Assembly: GCA_903889745.1 (NCBI GenBank)
Contig: CAISYO010000204.1
Span: 1-37,474 of the forward strand
DNA length: 37,474 bases
DNA from: an uncultured Bacteroidota bacterium
Lineage (GTDB): Bacteria; Bacteroidota; Bacteroidia; Flavobacteriales; Flavobacteriaceae
Direction: 5' to 3'
Of this stretch, positions 27,866 through 37,474 are shown in pieces. Made by a program: the position numbers and the translations under genes. The stretch's first letter is position 1. Each line of letters opens with the position of its first letter. A model generated the notes under the pieces. That model was not told the DNA's origin, ran no database searches, and saw only the letters and a list, made by a program, of their open reading frames with translations.

Positions 27866-30700
27866 CTAAGATAATTCTTTTTTCAAAAATTGTGCTGTGT
27901 AGCTTTTTTTATTTTTTATAATTTCTTCTGGAGTTCCTTTTGCAACCACATCTCCGCCACCTTTTCCGCCTTCATAGCCAATATCAATAACATAATCGGC
28001 TAATTTGACTACATCTAAATTGTGTTCGATGATTAAAACCGTATTTCCTTTATCAACCAACACATTTATAACATCCATTAATACACGAATATCTTCAAAA
28101 TGTAGGCCTGTTGTGGGTTCGTCTAAAATATAAAACGTATTACCAGTATCTTTTTTAGACAATTCACCTGCTAATTTTATTCGTTGCGCTTCACCACCTG
28201 AAAGGGTTGTGCTTTGTTGGCCTAAGGTGATATAACCCAATCCAACATCTTGAATGGTTTTTACTTTTCGATAAATTTTTGGAATATTTTCAAAGAATTC
28301 TACCGCTTCATCAACCGTCATGTTCAACACATCAGAAATCGATTTTCCTTTGTAGCGAATTTCCAATGTTTCTCTATTAAATCGTTTTCCCATACAGGTT
28401 TCACATTCCACATAAACATCGGGTAAAAAACTCATTTCTATGGTTCTAACGCCTGAACCTTCACAAGTTTCACAACATCCACCTTTTACATTGAAACTAA
28501 ATCTTCCTGGTTTGTAACCACGAATCATTGCTTCAGGTGTTTGCGTGTACAAACTTCTAATTTCCGAAAAAACATCGGTGTACGTTGCTGGATTTGAACG
28601 CGGTGTTCTTCCAATCGGACTTTGGTCGATGTCAATTACTTTATCAATATGCGCTAAACCTTCAATTTTTTTGAAGGGTTGAGGTTTCTTTACCGCATTG
28701 AAAAAATGCGCGTTTAATATCGGATACAATGTTTCGTTAATTAATGTCGATTTTCCGCTTCCCGAAACTCCGGTAACACAAACTAATTTTCCTAACGGAA
28801 TTTCAATCGACACATTTTTTAAATTATTACCAGTTGCACCAGATAATTTAATGGATTTTCCGTTGCCTTCTCTACGTGTTTTTGGCACTTCAATCTTCAT
28901 TTTACCGTTCAAATATTGTGCGGTAATCGTATCTTCTTTCAATAATTCTTTTGGTGTGCCTTTACTGATGATTTGTCCGCCAAAACGACCTGCTTTCGGA
29001 CCAATATCAATCACATAATCTGCACGTTCTATCATGTCTTTGTCGTGTTCTACTACAATTACAGAGTTGCCAATATCGCGTAAACTTTCTAATGATTTTA
29101 TCAAACGCTCGTTATCTCTTTGGTGTAAACCAATACTTGGTTCGTCTAATATATACAAAACCCCAACCAATTGCGAACCAATTTGCGTTGCCAATCGAAT
29201 GCGTTGTGCTTCGCCACCAGAAAGTGATTTTGAACTTCGGTTGAGTGATAAATAATTTAAACCTACGTCTAACAAAAATTGCAAGCGTGCGGTAATTTCT
29301 TTAACCACTTCAACAGCTATAACCTTTTGTTTTTCAGATAAATATTGGTCTAAATCAGCAAACCATTGCGATAATTCAGCGATATCCATTTGTACTAATT
29401 CGCCGATGTTTTTTTCGTTTAATTTGAAATATAAAGATTCTTTTTTCAAACGTGTACCTTCGCAATCAGGACAATTATTTTCGTCCATAAATTCTTTTGC
29501 CCAACGTTTAATGCTTGCCGAATCGGAATTATCGTATTGATTTTTAATGAAGTTTGAAATCCCTTCAAAATCAATTTTATAATCTTTAGTAATTCCCATG
29601 ACCTTTGATACAACAGAGAATTTTTCGTTTCCTCCATACAAAATCATTTCCATGGCTTCTTTCGGAATATCCTCAATAGCATCAGTTATTTTGAAATCAT
29701 ATTTTTGAGCAATAATTTCCAATTGTTTGAAAATCCAAGAACTTTTATATTCACCCAAAGGGGCAAAACCACCATTTTTAATCGATGATTTCGGATTAGG
29801 GATAATTTTCTGCAAGTTTATTTCGTTTACAGTTCCTAATCCGTTGCAACACGGACAAGCGCCTTTTGGAGAATTGAATGAAAAATTATTGGGTTCCGGA
29901 TTTGGATACGAAATTCCAGAAGACGGACACATTAAATTTCGACTGTAAAAGCGCACTTCTTGACTCTCTTGCTCGATTACCATTATTACATCCTCGCCAT
30001 GATACATTGCAGTTTTAATACTTTCCGATAAACGTTTATCAGTATCTTCTTCGGTATCAATAGCCATTCTATCGATTACAATTTCAATATCATGTGTTTT
30101 GTATCGATCGACTTTCATGCCAAATTCTAAATCCCGAATTTGACCATTCACCCGAACTTTTAAGAATCCTTGCTTGGCAATTTGTTCAAATAATTCACGA
30201 TAATGTCCTTTACGAGAACGAACAACAGGTGCTAAAATAGAAATTCGTTTTCCGTTAAAATCTTCTAAAATCAGTGACTTAATTTGGTCATCGGAATACG
30301 AAATCATTTTTTCGCCCGTATTATAACTGAAAGCATCAGCTCCTCTAGCATATAACAAACGCAAAAAATCGTAAATTTCAGTAATTGTTCCTACGGTTGA
30401 TCGAGGCGATTTATTCGTGGTTTTTTGTTCAATAGCAATTACTGGCGAAAGTCCGTCGATTTTATCCACATCAGGACGCTCTAATCCACCCAAAAATTGA
30501 CGAGCATAAGCCGAAAAAGTTTCGATGTATCTTCGTTGTCCTTCGGCATAAATGGTATCAAAAGCCAATGACGATTTACCAGAGCCCGAAAGTCCAGTAA
30601 TTACCACTAGTTTTTCACGCGGAATGGATACGTCAATATTTTTAAGATTATGGGCTCTAGCTCCAATAATTTCAATGAATTCGTCGGGTGTATGTTGCAT
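27866..30700 (-). CDS. uvrA: Excinuclease ABC subunit A
   Basis: [37 protein letters not shown], two ABC signatures ([20 protein letters not shown]), zinc-finger cysteines. Internal Met MQHTPDEF preferred. Confidence 0.98.
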   Translation of the reverse strand: MQHTPDEFIEIIGARAHNLKNIDVSIPREKLVVITGLSGSGKSSLAFDTIYAEGQRRYIETFSAYARQFLGGLERPDVDKIDGLSPVIAIEQKTTNKSPRSTVGTITEIYDFLRLLYARGADAFSYNTGEKMISYSDDQIKSLILEDFNGKRISILAPVVRSRKGHYRELFEQIAKQGFLKVRVNGQIRDLEFGMKVDRYKTHDIEIVIDRMAIDTEEDTDKRLSESIKTAMYHGEDVIMVIEQESQEVRFYSRNLMCPSSGISYPNPEPNNFSFNSPKGACPCCNGLGTVNEINLQKIIPNPKSSIKNGGFAPLGEYKSSWIFKQLEIIAQKYDFKITDAIEDIPKEAMEMILYGGNEKFSVVSKVMGITKDYKIDFEGISNFIKNQYDNSDSASIKRWAKEFMDENNCPDCEGTRLKKESLYFKLNEKNIGELVQMDIAELSQWFADLDQYLSEKQKVIAVEVVKEITARLQFLLDVGLNYLSLNRSSKSLSGGEAQRIRLATQIGSQLVGVLYILDEPSIGLHQRDNERLIKSLESLRDIGNSVIVVEHDKDMIERADYVIDIGPKAGRFGGQIISKGTPKELLKEDTITAQYLNGKMKIEVPKTRREGNGKSIKLSGATGNNLKNVSIEIPLGKLVCVTGVSGSGKSTLINETLYPILNAHFFNAVKKPQPFKKIEGLAHIDKVIDIDQSPIGRTPRSNPATYTDVFSEIRSLYTQTPEAMIRGYKPGRFSFNVKGGCCETCEGSGVRTIEMSFLPDVYVECETCMGKRFNRETLEIRYKGKSISDVLNMTVDEAVEFFENIPKIYRKVKTIQDVGLGYITLGQQSTTLSGGEAQRIKLAGELSKKDTGNTFYILDEPTTGLHFEDIRVLMDVINVLVDKGNTVLIIEHNLDVVKLADYVIDIGYEGGKGGGDVVAKGTPEEIIKNKKSYTAQFLKKELS

Positions 30701-30783
30701 AATTTTAAGCAAAACGCAAAGATACTGATTTCAAAACGATTTTTATAGTAAACAAATGCGAAGAAAAATAAAAAAAGAAAGCA

Positions 30784-31746
30784 TTAAAGTAAACGCTTTC
30801 TTTGTCTATTATTGATGTAATCGTTGATGGCTTTTTTTGTGGTTACCCAATTTCTACCTTCTTTATAAGCATCAATTTTTCCTTGCCTTGCTAATAAACT
30901 AACATATTCTTGACTGTAAGGTGTATTAGGCTCACTAACAATGCTTGTAATCGATTGATAATCTTCATCTTCATCACTTGGAATAGAAGTTAAATATATA
31001 TTAACAGAACGCTCTAAAGCTTGGCACATTAATAACGTTAACTTTTGATAATTACCATTATTTGCTTGGTTTAAAGCGTCATAATATTTATTTCTATCAT
31101 TTTTTAAAATGATTGCTGGCGGAAATCCTTTTCGCATGAGTAATAAATTCATAGCTAAACGAAAGGTTCTTCCGTTTCCATCAAAAAAAGGATGAATCCA
31201 AACTAATTTATGATGAAATATTGTAGCCAACTCAATATCATTCAATTGCAATGGATTTTGATTTACAAATTGAATCAATTCATCTAATAAATCAGAAACT
31301 TTATTAGCATTTGGAGGAATAAAATTTGCACCAGTAATTCTTACACCAGCGTTTCTAATTCTTCCCGCATAATCATCTTCAATTGTTCTTAATACCAAAC
31401 CATGTAGCGACAAAATATCAATACTTCTAAGGATGTAATCATCATCAATAATTTGATACAAATAATTAATCGCATGCTCGTGATTTTTTGCTTCAAAATG
31501 CTCTCTTAATGATTTTCCTTTTACTGTGATACCATCTTGAAGCACCATTTGTGTTTCTCGAAGTGAAAGCGTGTTACCTTCAATACTGTTAGAATTATAG
31601 GTCCATTCAATTGAAAGTGATTCTTTAATTTTTGAAATAGCCGAATAGGGAAGTGGTCTGTTTTGATTGAGCACAGCTAGTTTATCATACAATCTTTCGA
31701 ATGTTGATTGAAATTCTTTTTGATATGATAGATCAATATTCCACAT
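30784..31746 (-). CDS. Fic-family (FIC-domain) protein, class II N-terminal inhibitory motif, C-terminal excisionase/HTH_17-like DNA-binding domain
   Basis: HPFFDGNGRTFR (HxFx(D/E)GNGRxxR), SNSIEGN inhibitory-helix motif, C-terminal YSQEYVSLLARQGKIDAYKEGRNWVTTKKAINDYI. Confidence 0.93.
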   Translation of the reverse strand: MWNIDLSYQKEFQSTFERLYDKLAVLNQNRPLPYSAISKIKESLSIEWTYNSNSIEGNTLSLRETQMVLQDGITVKGKSLREHFEAKNHEHAINYLYQIIDDDYILRSIDILSLHGLVLRTIEDDYAGRIRNAGVRITGANFIPPNANKVSDLLDELIQFVNQNPLQLNDIELATIFHHKLVWIHPFFDGNGRTFRLAMNLLLMRKGFPPAIILKNDRNKYYDALNQANNGNYQKLTLLMCQALERSVNIYLTSIPSDEDEDYQSITSIVSEPNTPYSQEYVSLLARQGKIDAYKEGRNWVTTKKAINDYINNRQRKRLL

Positions 31747-31765
31747 GGTTTTTATATTTCAACCA

Positions 31766-31773
31766 CAAAAGTA
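31766..31773 (-). promoter_or_regulatory. Candidate -7 element TACTTTTG for the fic gene
   Basis: Minus-strand TACTTTTG (plus CAAAAGTA) matches TAnnTTTG, 19 bp upstream of the ATG and directly abutting the inverted repeat. Confidence 0.6.
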
Positions 31774-31815
31774 TTAATATCGGATAAAATAAAAAAATAT
31801 TTTATCCGATATTAA
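31774..31815. promoter_or_regulatory. Perfect 18-bp inverted repeat, candidate operator of the fic gene
   Basis: TTAATATCGGATAAAATA (31774-31791) - AAAAAA - TATTTTATCCGATATTAA (31798-31815), zero mismatches. Confidence 0.8.
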
Positions 31816-31837
31816 AATTTTTGACAATTGATTTTTG

Positions 31838-31881
31838 GATATTTGGTGTTGGAATTTGGAATTTTAGTTATTGGAATTTAC
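31838..31881. repeat. Degenerate TTGGAATTT-type short repeat
   Basis: TTGGTGTTGGAATTTGGAATTTTAGTTATTGGAATTTA contains several TTGGAATTT-like units. Confidence 0.45.
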
Positions 31882-31916
31882 CTTTTAATTGAACTTAATT
31901 GGTTCTTGTACTTGGC

Positions 31917-33734
31917 TTACTCAATTATCATAGATTTCAAGCGGAGTCTGTATTTTTCTAACACGAGATGTTTGTGGATAAAACCAAGAAAGATCCCATC
32001 TTTTAAAACAGGGAGGACTTTACAATCAGAAGTGTCAAATTTATCCATTATGGTTTCTAAGGTTTCATCGTAGAAAATGATCTCTTTAGGAGGTTGCATG
32101 ATTTCCTCGACAGCGGTATATTTAACTTTAAATGCTGAAAATACAATTGGACGAATGTCATCCAATACAATTAATCCAATTAAATGATTGTCATTGTCTA
32201 AAACAGGAAAGAAATGTTCGTCTGATTCTTGAATTTTTTGCACCAATTCCTCTAAGCTATTACTCAATGAAATCGGTTGATAATCAGTTTGAATTAATTT
32301 TGAAACGTCAATAGAATTAAGAATATTGGTGTCTCTATTATCGGTGAAAACTTCGCCCTTATCGGCTAAATTTTTGATATCAAAAGAATAGGGTTCAAAA
32401 CGTTTAGAAATAGCAAAACTTACCGAAGATACAATCATTAATGGAACCATTAAATTATATCCTCCTGTAATCTCTGCAATAAGGAAAATAGCTGTTAATG
32501 GTGCATGAAACAATCCGCTTAGTATTCCCGCCATTCCTACAAGCGTAAAGTTTCCAACAGGTAATTTTGATAGTCCTAAAATATTAACGAAATAAGCCAC
32601 ACAAAACCCTAAATAAGATCCTACAAATAAAGAAGGGGCAAAATTTCCGCCATTACCTCCAGCACCAAGCGTAAAACTAGTTGCATATACTTTAATTAGC
32701 ATCGTTGCGCTTACAAACAGTAATAGAATCCATTTAGAATCTTTAAAAGTTTCAAAAAAAGTATTTTGCACTAACTTTTCAGGATTATTATCTGCTAATA
32801 GTTTAATACTTTCATACCCTTCACCAAATAAGGATGGAAAAAAGAAGATTAATATCCCAAGAATTCCAGCCCCAAAGAATGCTTTGTTAATGTAATTGAA
32901 TTTTAATTTGGAAAAATAATGTTCAATTTTCCTGAAAGTTCGTGCATAATTAATGGAAACAAAACCGCTTAAAATCCCTAAAACAACATAATAGGGTAAA
33001 TTATGAAAATCAAAAAATTGTACTTTTTTAAAGGAAAATAAAACATCTTCATTTAGCATTATTGTTGAAACTAATGCTCCAGTGGCAGCACTAATCATTA
33101 TTGGAATGAAGGCCGTAATACTAATTTCGGTTAAAACAACTTCTATTGCAAATAATACGCCGGCAATTGGAGCGTTAAAAGCCGCACTTATTCCGGCTGC
33201 AACACCACATGCTAATAGTAAGGTTCGGTCTTTATAGCTAAGTCTGTAATTTTGCGCATAATTACTACCAAAGGCCGCTCCTGTAATGGTAATAGGTGAT
33301 TCTAATCCGGCACTTCCACCCATGCCTACAGTAAACGAACTTGTAATTATTTGTGCAAACATTTGTTTTCGAGGCATAATACCACGTTTTTTTGCAACAG
33401 CATACATGATTTGAGCTGTACCTTTTTCAATGGAACCATCAAGCACTTTTTTAATGATAATTACTGTAATTATAATTCCAATAACAGGTAAAGTACTGTT
33501 ACTAAAAGGTAGGTGAAAAATTTCATCAAGATTTTGAGACGATTTAAAAACCCAATGGGCAAAAGTTTTTAATACAATTACTGCAAGTGCAGAGGATATT
33601 CCTACTAACACACAAGACAAATAAATAAATTGTCGAGGTGTTAACATTGCTTTTAATAAAAAAATAAAACCCTCTAACCGTCTAAAATTCTTATATAGTA
33701 TGGTTTTAAAGTAATTTCTTTTTTTTGATGACAT
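31917..33734 (-). CDS. ClC-family chloride channel/antiporter with C-terminal CBS domain pair
   Basis: GMGGSAGLESPITITGAAFGS, GGNGGNFAPSLFVG, C-terminal CBS domains (FFPVLDNDNHLIGLIVLDDIR; VLPVLKDGIFLGFI). Confidence 0.93.
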   Translation of the reverse strand: MSSKKRNYFKTILYKNFRRLEGFIFLLKAMLTPRQFIYLSCVLVGISSALAVIVLKTFAHWVFKSSQNLDEIFHLPFSNSTLPVIGIIITVIIIKKVLDGSIEKGTAQIMYAVAKKRGIMPRKQMFAQIITSSFTVGMGGSAGLESPITITGAAFGSNYAQNYRLSYKDRTLLLACGVAAGISAAFNAPIAGVLFAIEVVLTEISITAFIPIMISAATGALVSTIMLNEDVLFSFKKVQFFDFHNLPYYVVLGILSGFVSINYARTFRKIEHYFSKLKFNYINKAFFGAGILGILIFFFPSLFGEGYESIKLLADNNPEKLVQNTFFETFKDSKWILLLFVSATMLIKVYATSFTLGAGGNGGNFAPSLFVGSYLGFCVAYFVNILGLSKLPVGNFTLVGMAGILSGLFHAPLTAIFLIAEITGGYNLMVPLMIVSSVSFAISKRFEPYSFDIKNLADKGEVFTDNRDTNILNSIDVSKLIQTDYQPISLSNSLEELVQKIQESDEHFFPVLDNDNHLIGLIVLDDIRPIVFSAFKVKYTAVEEIMQPPKEIIFYDETLETIMDKFDTSDCKVLPVLKDGIFLGFIHKHLVLEKYRLRLKSMIIE

Positions 33735-33789
33735 TGTATTGTTGTATTTTTTACGAAGGTAAATTTTTAAACTGATAAATAAAACAAAA

Positions 33790-34455
33790 TTAAAGTAATC
33801 GCAAAGCTTCTCTTGAACTTAAAGGTTTTAAGTTTGTCGATAATACAAAGTTTTTAACGCCAATAGGATTAAATCTGCTATAATCTCGTAAAGCCCAACC
33901 AATGGCTTTTTGAATAAAAAACTCGTTAGAGTGCTTATGCTTTTCGCATTCTGATTTGAGTAATTCAAAATTTGTTTTTTCTTTGTAACTCAACTGAAAT
34001 AATAGCGCACTTCGGTTAAGCCACATGTTATTTGAATTAGAAAATCGTTCAATAACATTAAAGGTTTCTGATGGAAATTGTTTTAAATAACCTCCCAATA
34101 AATATTTTGCTATTGTATCAACTGAATCCCACCATGAGTTGGTTATTATAAGTTTTTCAATGAGATATATATCTTCAATAGTGTAGTTTTTTTTGAATTC
34201 TTTTACTAACAAGTCGATAGCACATATGTGAAATTCTCTTTCTTTCATATTGAATAATTCCCAAGCAATATTTCTAAAATTAGACTTAATCTCAATTTCG
34301 TGTGCAAGATATTTTGTTTTGAAAATAGTTCTTCGTTGTTCCGTTTTTATACCCAAAAAAACAAACTTATTTTTCATATATTTTTCCATTGGAATTGCTA
34401 TAGTTCTATTCGATACAGCTTTATAATCATGGAAAATTGATTCACAAAATTTCAT
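33790..34455 (-). CDS. DNA alkylation repair protein (AlkD-like HEAT-repeat)
   Basis: WWDSVDTIAKYLLGGYL, NMWLNRSALLFQLSYKEKT, FFIQKAIGWALRDYSRFNP are AlkD-family motifs. Confidence 0.88.
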   Translation of the reverse strand: MKFCESIFHDYKAVSNRTIAIPMEKYMKNKFVFLGIKTEQRRTIFKTKYLAHEIEIKSNFRNIAWELFNMKEREFHICAIDLLVKEFKKNYTIEDIYLIEKLIITNSWWDSVDTIAKYLLGGYLKQFPSETFNVIERFSNSNNMWLNRSALLFQLSYKEKTNFELLKSECEKHKHSNEFFIQKAIGWALRDYSRFNPIGVKNFVLSTNLKPLSSREALRLL

Positions 34456-35038
34456 AGAGTTCAGTTATTTTTATTTTACTAGATTCTTTTAATTCTTCAA
34501 AAAATAAAGTGAATTCGTTTTCAAATTCTTTATAATTGTTTTTAAGTTCTACTACCGCTTCATGCATCGCAACTCTATGGTGTGTTTTGTAATCCATTTG
34601 TAAAAGAATTTTTTCAATTCCGGTTACTGATGCATAACTTTCAAACCAATTTTGAGCTACTAAATAAGGAACAATTTTCTTGGTTTTTTCTGGAAGCAAA
34701 TCAAGATTATTTTCTAATATTTTATAAAAATTTTTCGAAAAATCGGGTAGCGAAATCGCATTATATTTTCCCCAGTTTTTCGCTAAAAAATGATCATATA
34801 AAATATCCATAATTACACCTGAATAATGACCATATTTTTCATGTAATCGATGCTTACTTTGTCTGTAAATAGGATGTGCATCAGTATAACTATCGATGTG
34901 CCGATGTAGTAAAATTCCATGCTGTAACTCTTTCTCATAATTTAGATATTGGCTCCCTTTGACGCTATCGGCCATAAAATTGCCAACTTTTATCAAATCA
35001 TTTGCACCAGACAAATAAACATGAGCCAGATAATTCAT
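34442..35038 (-). CDS. ACP phosphodiesterase-like (DUF479/AcpH family)
   Basis: MNYLAHVYLSGANDLIKVGNFMADSVKG, GILLHRHIDSYTDAHP, YSGVIMDILYDHFLAKNW. Internal Met start preferred over 35089; overlaps the next gene by 14 bp. Confidence 0.88.
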   Translation of the reverse strand: MNYLAHVYLSGANDLIKVGNFMADSVKGSQYLNYEKELQHGILLHRHIDSYTDAHPIYRQSKHRLHEKYGHYSGVIMDILYDHFLAKNWGKYNAISLPDFSKNFYKILENNLDLLPEKTKKIVPYLVAQNWFESYASVTGIEKILLQMDYKTHHRVAMHEAVVELKNNYKEFENEFTLFFEELKESSKIKITELYEIL

Positions 35039-35107
35039 TTTGGTAAATTCTTTTTGTAAATATAAAAAAAATAGTCGTGTATGTGTCACTTTGCCAACTA
35101 CATCTTT

Positions 35108-35115
35108 TATATTTG
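35108..35115 (+). promoter_or_regulatory. Candidate -7 element TATATTTG for glmM
   Basis: TAnnTTTG match 24 bp upstream of the ATG; TTTG at 35090-35093 with a short (14-bp) spacer. Confidence 0.45.
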
Positions 35116-35139
35116 TAGTTTAAAATTAATTTGTAAAAA

Positions 35140-36537
35140 ATGACATTAATAAAATCGATTTCTGGAATCAGAGGAACTATAGGTGGAGCAGTAGGAGATA
35201 ACTTAACGCCAGTCGATGCTGTGAAATTTGCATCGGCATACGGTTCATTTTTAAAAATAAGACACGCTTCAAAAGGAAATGAACGATTAAAAGTAGTCAT
35301 TGGACGCGATGCACGAATTTCGGGACCAATGATTCATAATTTAGTCATGAATACTTTAGTTGGTTTAGGAATTGATGTCATTGATTTAGGCTTATCAACA
35401 ACACCAACAGTTGAAATTGCGGTGCCACTAGAAAAAGCAGATGGTGGTATTATTTTAACCGCTTCTCATAACCCAAAACAATGGAACGCATTAAAATTAC
35501 TCAATGAAAAAGGAGAATTTTTAAGCGGAAAAGAAGGTGAATTAATTTTGGAAATTGCAGAAAAGGAAGCATTTGATTTTTCTGATGTCGATAATTTGGG
35601 TGAAGTAACTGAGAATAATGCCTATATGGATATTCATATTGATGAAGTACTTGAATTACCTTTGGTTAATGCTGATTTGGTAAAAACCAAAAAGTTTAAA
35701 GTGGTTGTAGATGGTGTTAATTCTTCGGGAGGTATCATTATTCCTAATTTATTAGAACAAATGGGCGTTGAAGTGGTAAAATTATATTGTGAACCTAATG
35801 GTCATTTTCCACACAATCCAGAACCATTAAAGGAGCATTTAGGTGATATATGCCAATTAGTTGTTGCAGAAAAAGCCGATTTTGGAATAGTAGTGGATCC
35901 AGATGTAGATCGTTTAGCGTTTATTTCTAATGATGGAGAAATGTTTGGCGAAGAATATACTTTGGTAGCTGTTGCCGATTATGTTTTGTCTAAAACACCT
36001 GGAAATACCGTTTCAAATATGTCTTCTTCTCGCGCCTTAAGAGATATAACCGAAAAACATGGCGGAAGCTATCAGGCAAGTGCTGTGGGAGAAGTAAATG
36101 TAGTCGAATTAATGAAGAAAACCAATGCGATTATTGGCGGTGAAGGAAATGGAGGGATTATTTATCCATCTTCACATTATGGACGCGATAGTATGGTTGG
36201 CGTTGCTTTGTTTTTAACCTATTTAGCCGAACAAGATAAAACGGTAGCCGAAATTAGAGCAGGTTATCCACAATACTTTATGAGTAAAAATAAAATTGAA
36301 TTGACGCCTCAAATTGATGTAGATAATGTATTGGCTACCTTAACAGATAAATACAAATCCGAAAATATCACAACAATTGATGGTGTAAAAATTGATTTTC
36401 CTACCGAATGGGTGCATTTAAGAAAATCAAATACAGAACCAATAATTCGTATTTATACTGAAGCGCCTTCACAAAGCGAGGCAGATGTTTTAGCAGAACG
36501 TTTTGTAAAGGAATTAAAAGAGATAGCAGGAATATAA
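35140..36537 (+). CDS. glmM: Phosphoglucosamine mutase
   Basis: SISGIRGTIGGAVGDNLTP, LTASHNPKQWNALKLL (phosphoserine loop), DPDVDRLAF, GEGNGGIIYP. GlmM versus another hexose phosphomutase not distinguishable with certainty. Confidence 0.88.
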   Translation: MTLIKSISGIRGTIGGAVGDNLTPVDAVKFASAYGSFLKIRHASKGNERLKVVIGRDARISGPMIHNLVMNTLVGLGIDVIDLGLSTTPTVEIAVPLEKADGGIILTASHNPKQWNALKLLNEKGEFLSGKEGELILEIAEKEAFDFSDVDNLGEVTENNAYMDIHIDEVLELPLVNADLVKTKKFKVVVDGVNSSGGIIIPNLLEQMGVEVVKLYCEPNGHFPHNPEPLKEHLGDICQLVVAEKADFGIVVDPDVDRLAFISNDGEMFGEEYTLVAVADYVLSKTPGNTVSNMSSSRALRDITEKHGGSYQASAVGEVNVVELMKKTNAIIGGEGNGGIIYPSSHYGRDSMVGVALFLTYLAEQDKTVAEIRAGYPQYFMSKNKIELTPQIDVDNVLATLTDKYKSENITTIDGVKIDFPTEWVHLRKSNTEPIIRIYTEAPSQSEADVLAERFVKELKEIAGI

Positions 36538-36542
36538 TTTAT

Positions 36543-36572
36543 AAAAAAGAGTAACTCGGGTTACTCTTTTTT
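36543..36572. terminator. Bidirectional intrinsic terminator
   Basis: AAAAAAGAGTAAC TCGG GTTACTCTTTTTT: 13-bp arms between glmM and the convergent hydrolase gene. Confidence 0.9.
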
Positions 36573-37438
36573 TATTCAATAAATTTAAGAATGGTTTCGA
36601 TTACTGATGGATCACCAACGATTTTGAGATGTCCTAATCCTTCAGTAATAAATAATTCAGAATGTACTAAGTGTTTGTCAATATGATAGGCAGAATTAAC
36701 CGAAACATCTTCGTCATTTTGATCGTGAATCACAAGAACAGGAATTTGCACCATTTGCGCTGCTTTATAGGCTGAATAATCATCCATTTCTCCTCCAAAT
36801 TTGGTTTCAAAATGATCTTTTATACGCAAACCATATTCGGGTTTAAGTTTTAAATTTTTAACAAAATCATCAATAATATCTTGAATTATATCGCCACTTC
36901 CAATGGTTACCGCTTTTTTTACGACTAAATTTTGTTTTATCGCATTTAAGATCGACATTCCTCCTAAAGAATGACCAATAGCATATTCAAAAGGGCCATA
37001 TTTTTGTTCCATTTCTAAAATAGACGCAATAAATTCGGGCATAATTGAAAAATTACCTTTCGATTTTCCATGCGCTGGAGCATCAAAACTATACACCATA
37101 AATCCTTTTTCAAGTAAGGCATCTGCTATTTTTACTAATTGAGTACCTCTGCCAGACCAACCATGAACTAATAAGACTTTCTTATTACTCGCCCCGTATT
37201 CATATACCACAATTTCTTTATTTATTTTTGGAACAAACAACGGAAACTGTTGGCTATTTTGATCCATTGCCAATTCTCTTTTTGGTATTTTATGGCGTAT
37301 AGGAGTTGTAAATAATTTTGCAGCATACAAAGTGGCTAATTTTGTAGAAAAAGCTTGTAAAAATTGCGCAATTACACTAATTATTTTAGGGATTTTTTGG
37401 CTTGGAACCACTTTATTTGTATTTTTTGACATGCTCAT
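36572..37438 (-). CDS. Alpha/beta hydrolase
   Basis: VLLVHGWSGRGTQLVKIADAL, AIGHSLGGMSILNAI (GxSxG), VLVIHDQNDEDVSVNSAYHI, GLGHLKI. Confidence 0.9.
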   Translation of the reverse strand: MSMSKNTNKVVPSQKIPKIISVIAQFLQAFSTKLATLYAAKLFTTPIRHKIPKRELAMDQNSQQFPLFVPKINKEIVVYEYGASNKKVLLVHGWSGRGTQLVKIADALLEKGFMVYSFDAPAHGKSKGNFSIMPEFIASILEMEQKYGPFEYAIGHSLGGMSILNAIKQNLVVKKAVTIGSGDIIQDIIDDFVKNLKLKPEYGLRIKDHFETKFGGEMDDYSAYKAAQMVQIPVLVIHDQNDEDVSVNSAYHIDKHLVHSELFITEGLGHLKIVGDPSVIETILKFIE

Positions 37439-37474
37439 TACTTTTTACGCAAATTACAATAAATTAAGGTAAAT

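Noticed and set aside
28698-29255. ORFs of 106 and 73 aa on the plus strand inside uvrA.
   Set aside because: Antisense open frames in a long conserved CDS; no independent support.
31828-32073. 81-aa ORF overlapping the TTGGAATTT repeat and the ClC 3' end, as a possible antitoxin partner of the Fic gene.
   Set aside because: N-terminus is repeat-encoded hydrophobic sequence and the remainder is antisense to the ClC CBS region; no antitoxin-like features.
33790-35089. AlkD-like and ACP phosphodiesterase-like genes with 14-bp overlap as a novel repair/lipid system.
   Set aside because: Short overlaps are common in bacterial operons and I see no functional link from sequence alone.

Overview
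AT-rich 37.5-kb chromosomal window that looks like Flavobacterium or a close Flavobacteriaceae relative, judged from TAnnTTTG-type -7 elements, a T9SS C-terminal sorting domain, an alpha/beta-fused E1 dehydrogenase and overall protein character. Most of it is housekeeping: YfhO-like membrane protein (5'-truncated), glycosyltransferase and flippase, DUF2027/Smr protein, cysteine desulfurase, pyrE, NUDIX, M14 carboxypeptidase, DbpA-like helicase, methyltransferase, coaD, ddl, PASTA protein, RluA-type pseudouridine synthase, yaaA, PabA/TrpG-type amidotransferase, 2-oxoacid dehydrogenase E1, M1-like protein with a beta-barrel, secreted endonuclease I, LOG-family protein, uvrA, Fic protein, ClC-CBS channel, AlkD-like protein, ACP phosphodiesterase-like protein, glmM and an alpha/beta hydrolase. 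I saw no CRISPR array, tRNA/rRNA, transposase, prophage or multi-gene defence island. The most interesting signal is a perfect 18-bp inverted repeat (31774-31815) abutting a TACTTTTG -7 box upstream of a Fic gene whose product has a C-terminal excisionase-like HTH; it looks like an autoregulatory operator. Also notable: a REP-like inverted repeat (14057-14129) and a second, unrelated palindrome (14791-14846) bracketing one methyltransferase gene; the NUDIX start codon embedded in the apparent pyrE -7 box; a repeat supplying both stop codons of a convergent gene pair; and an M1-peptidase-like/beta-barrel protein with no HExxH motif.
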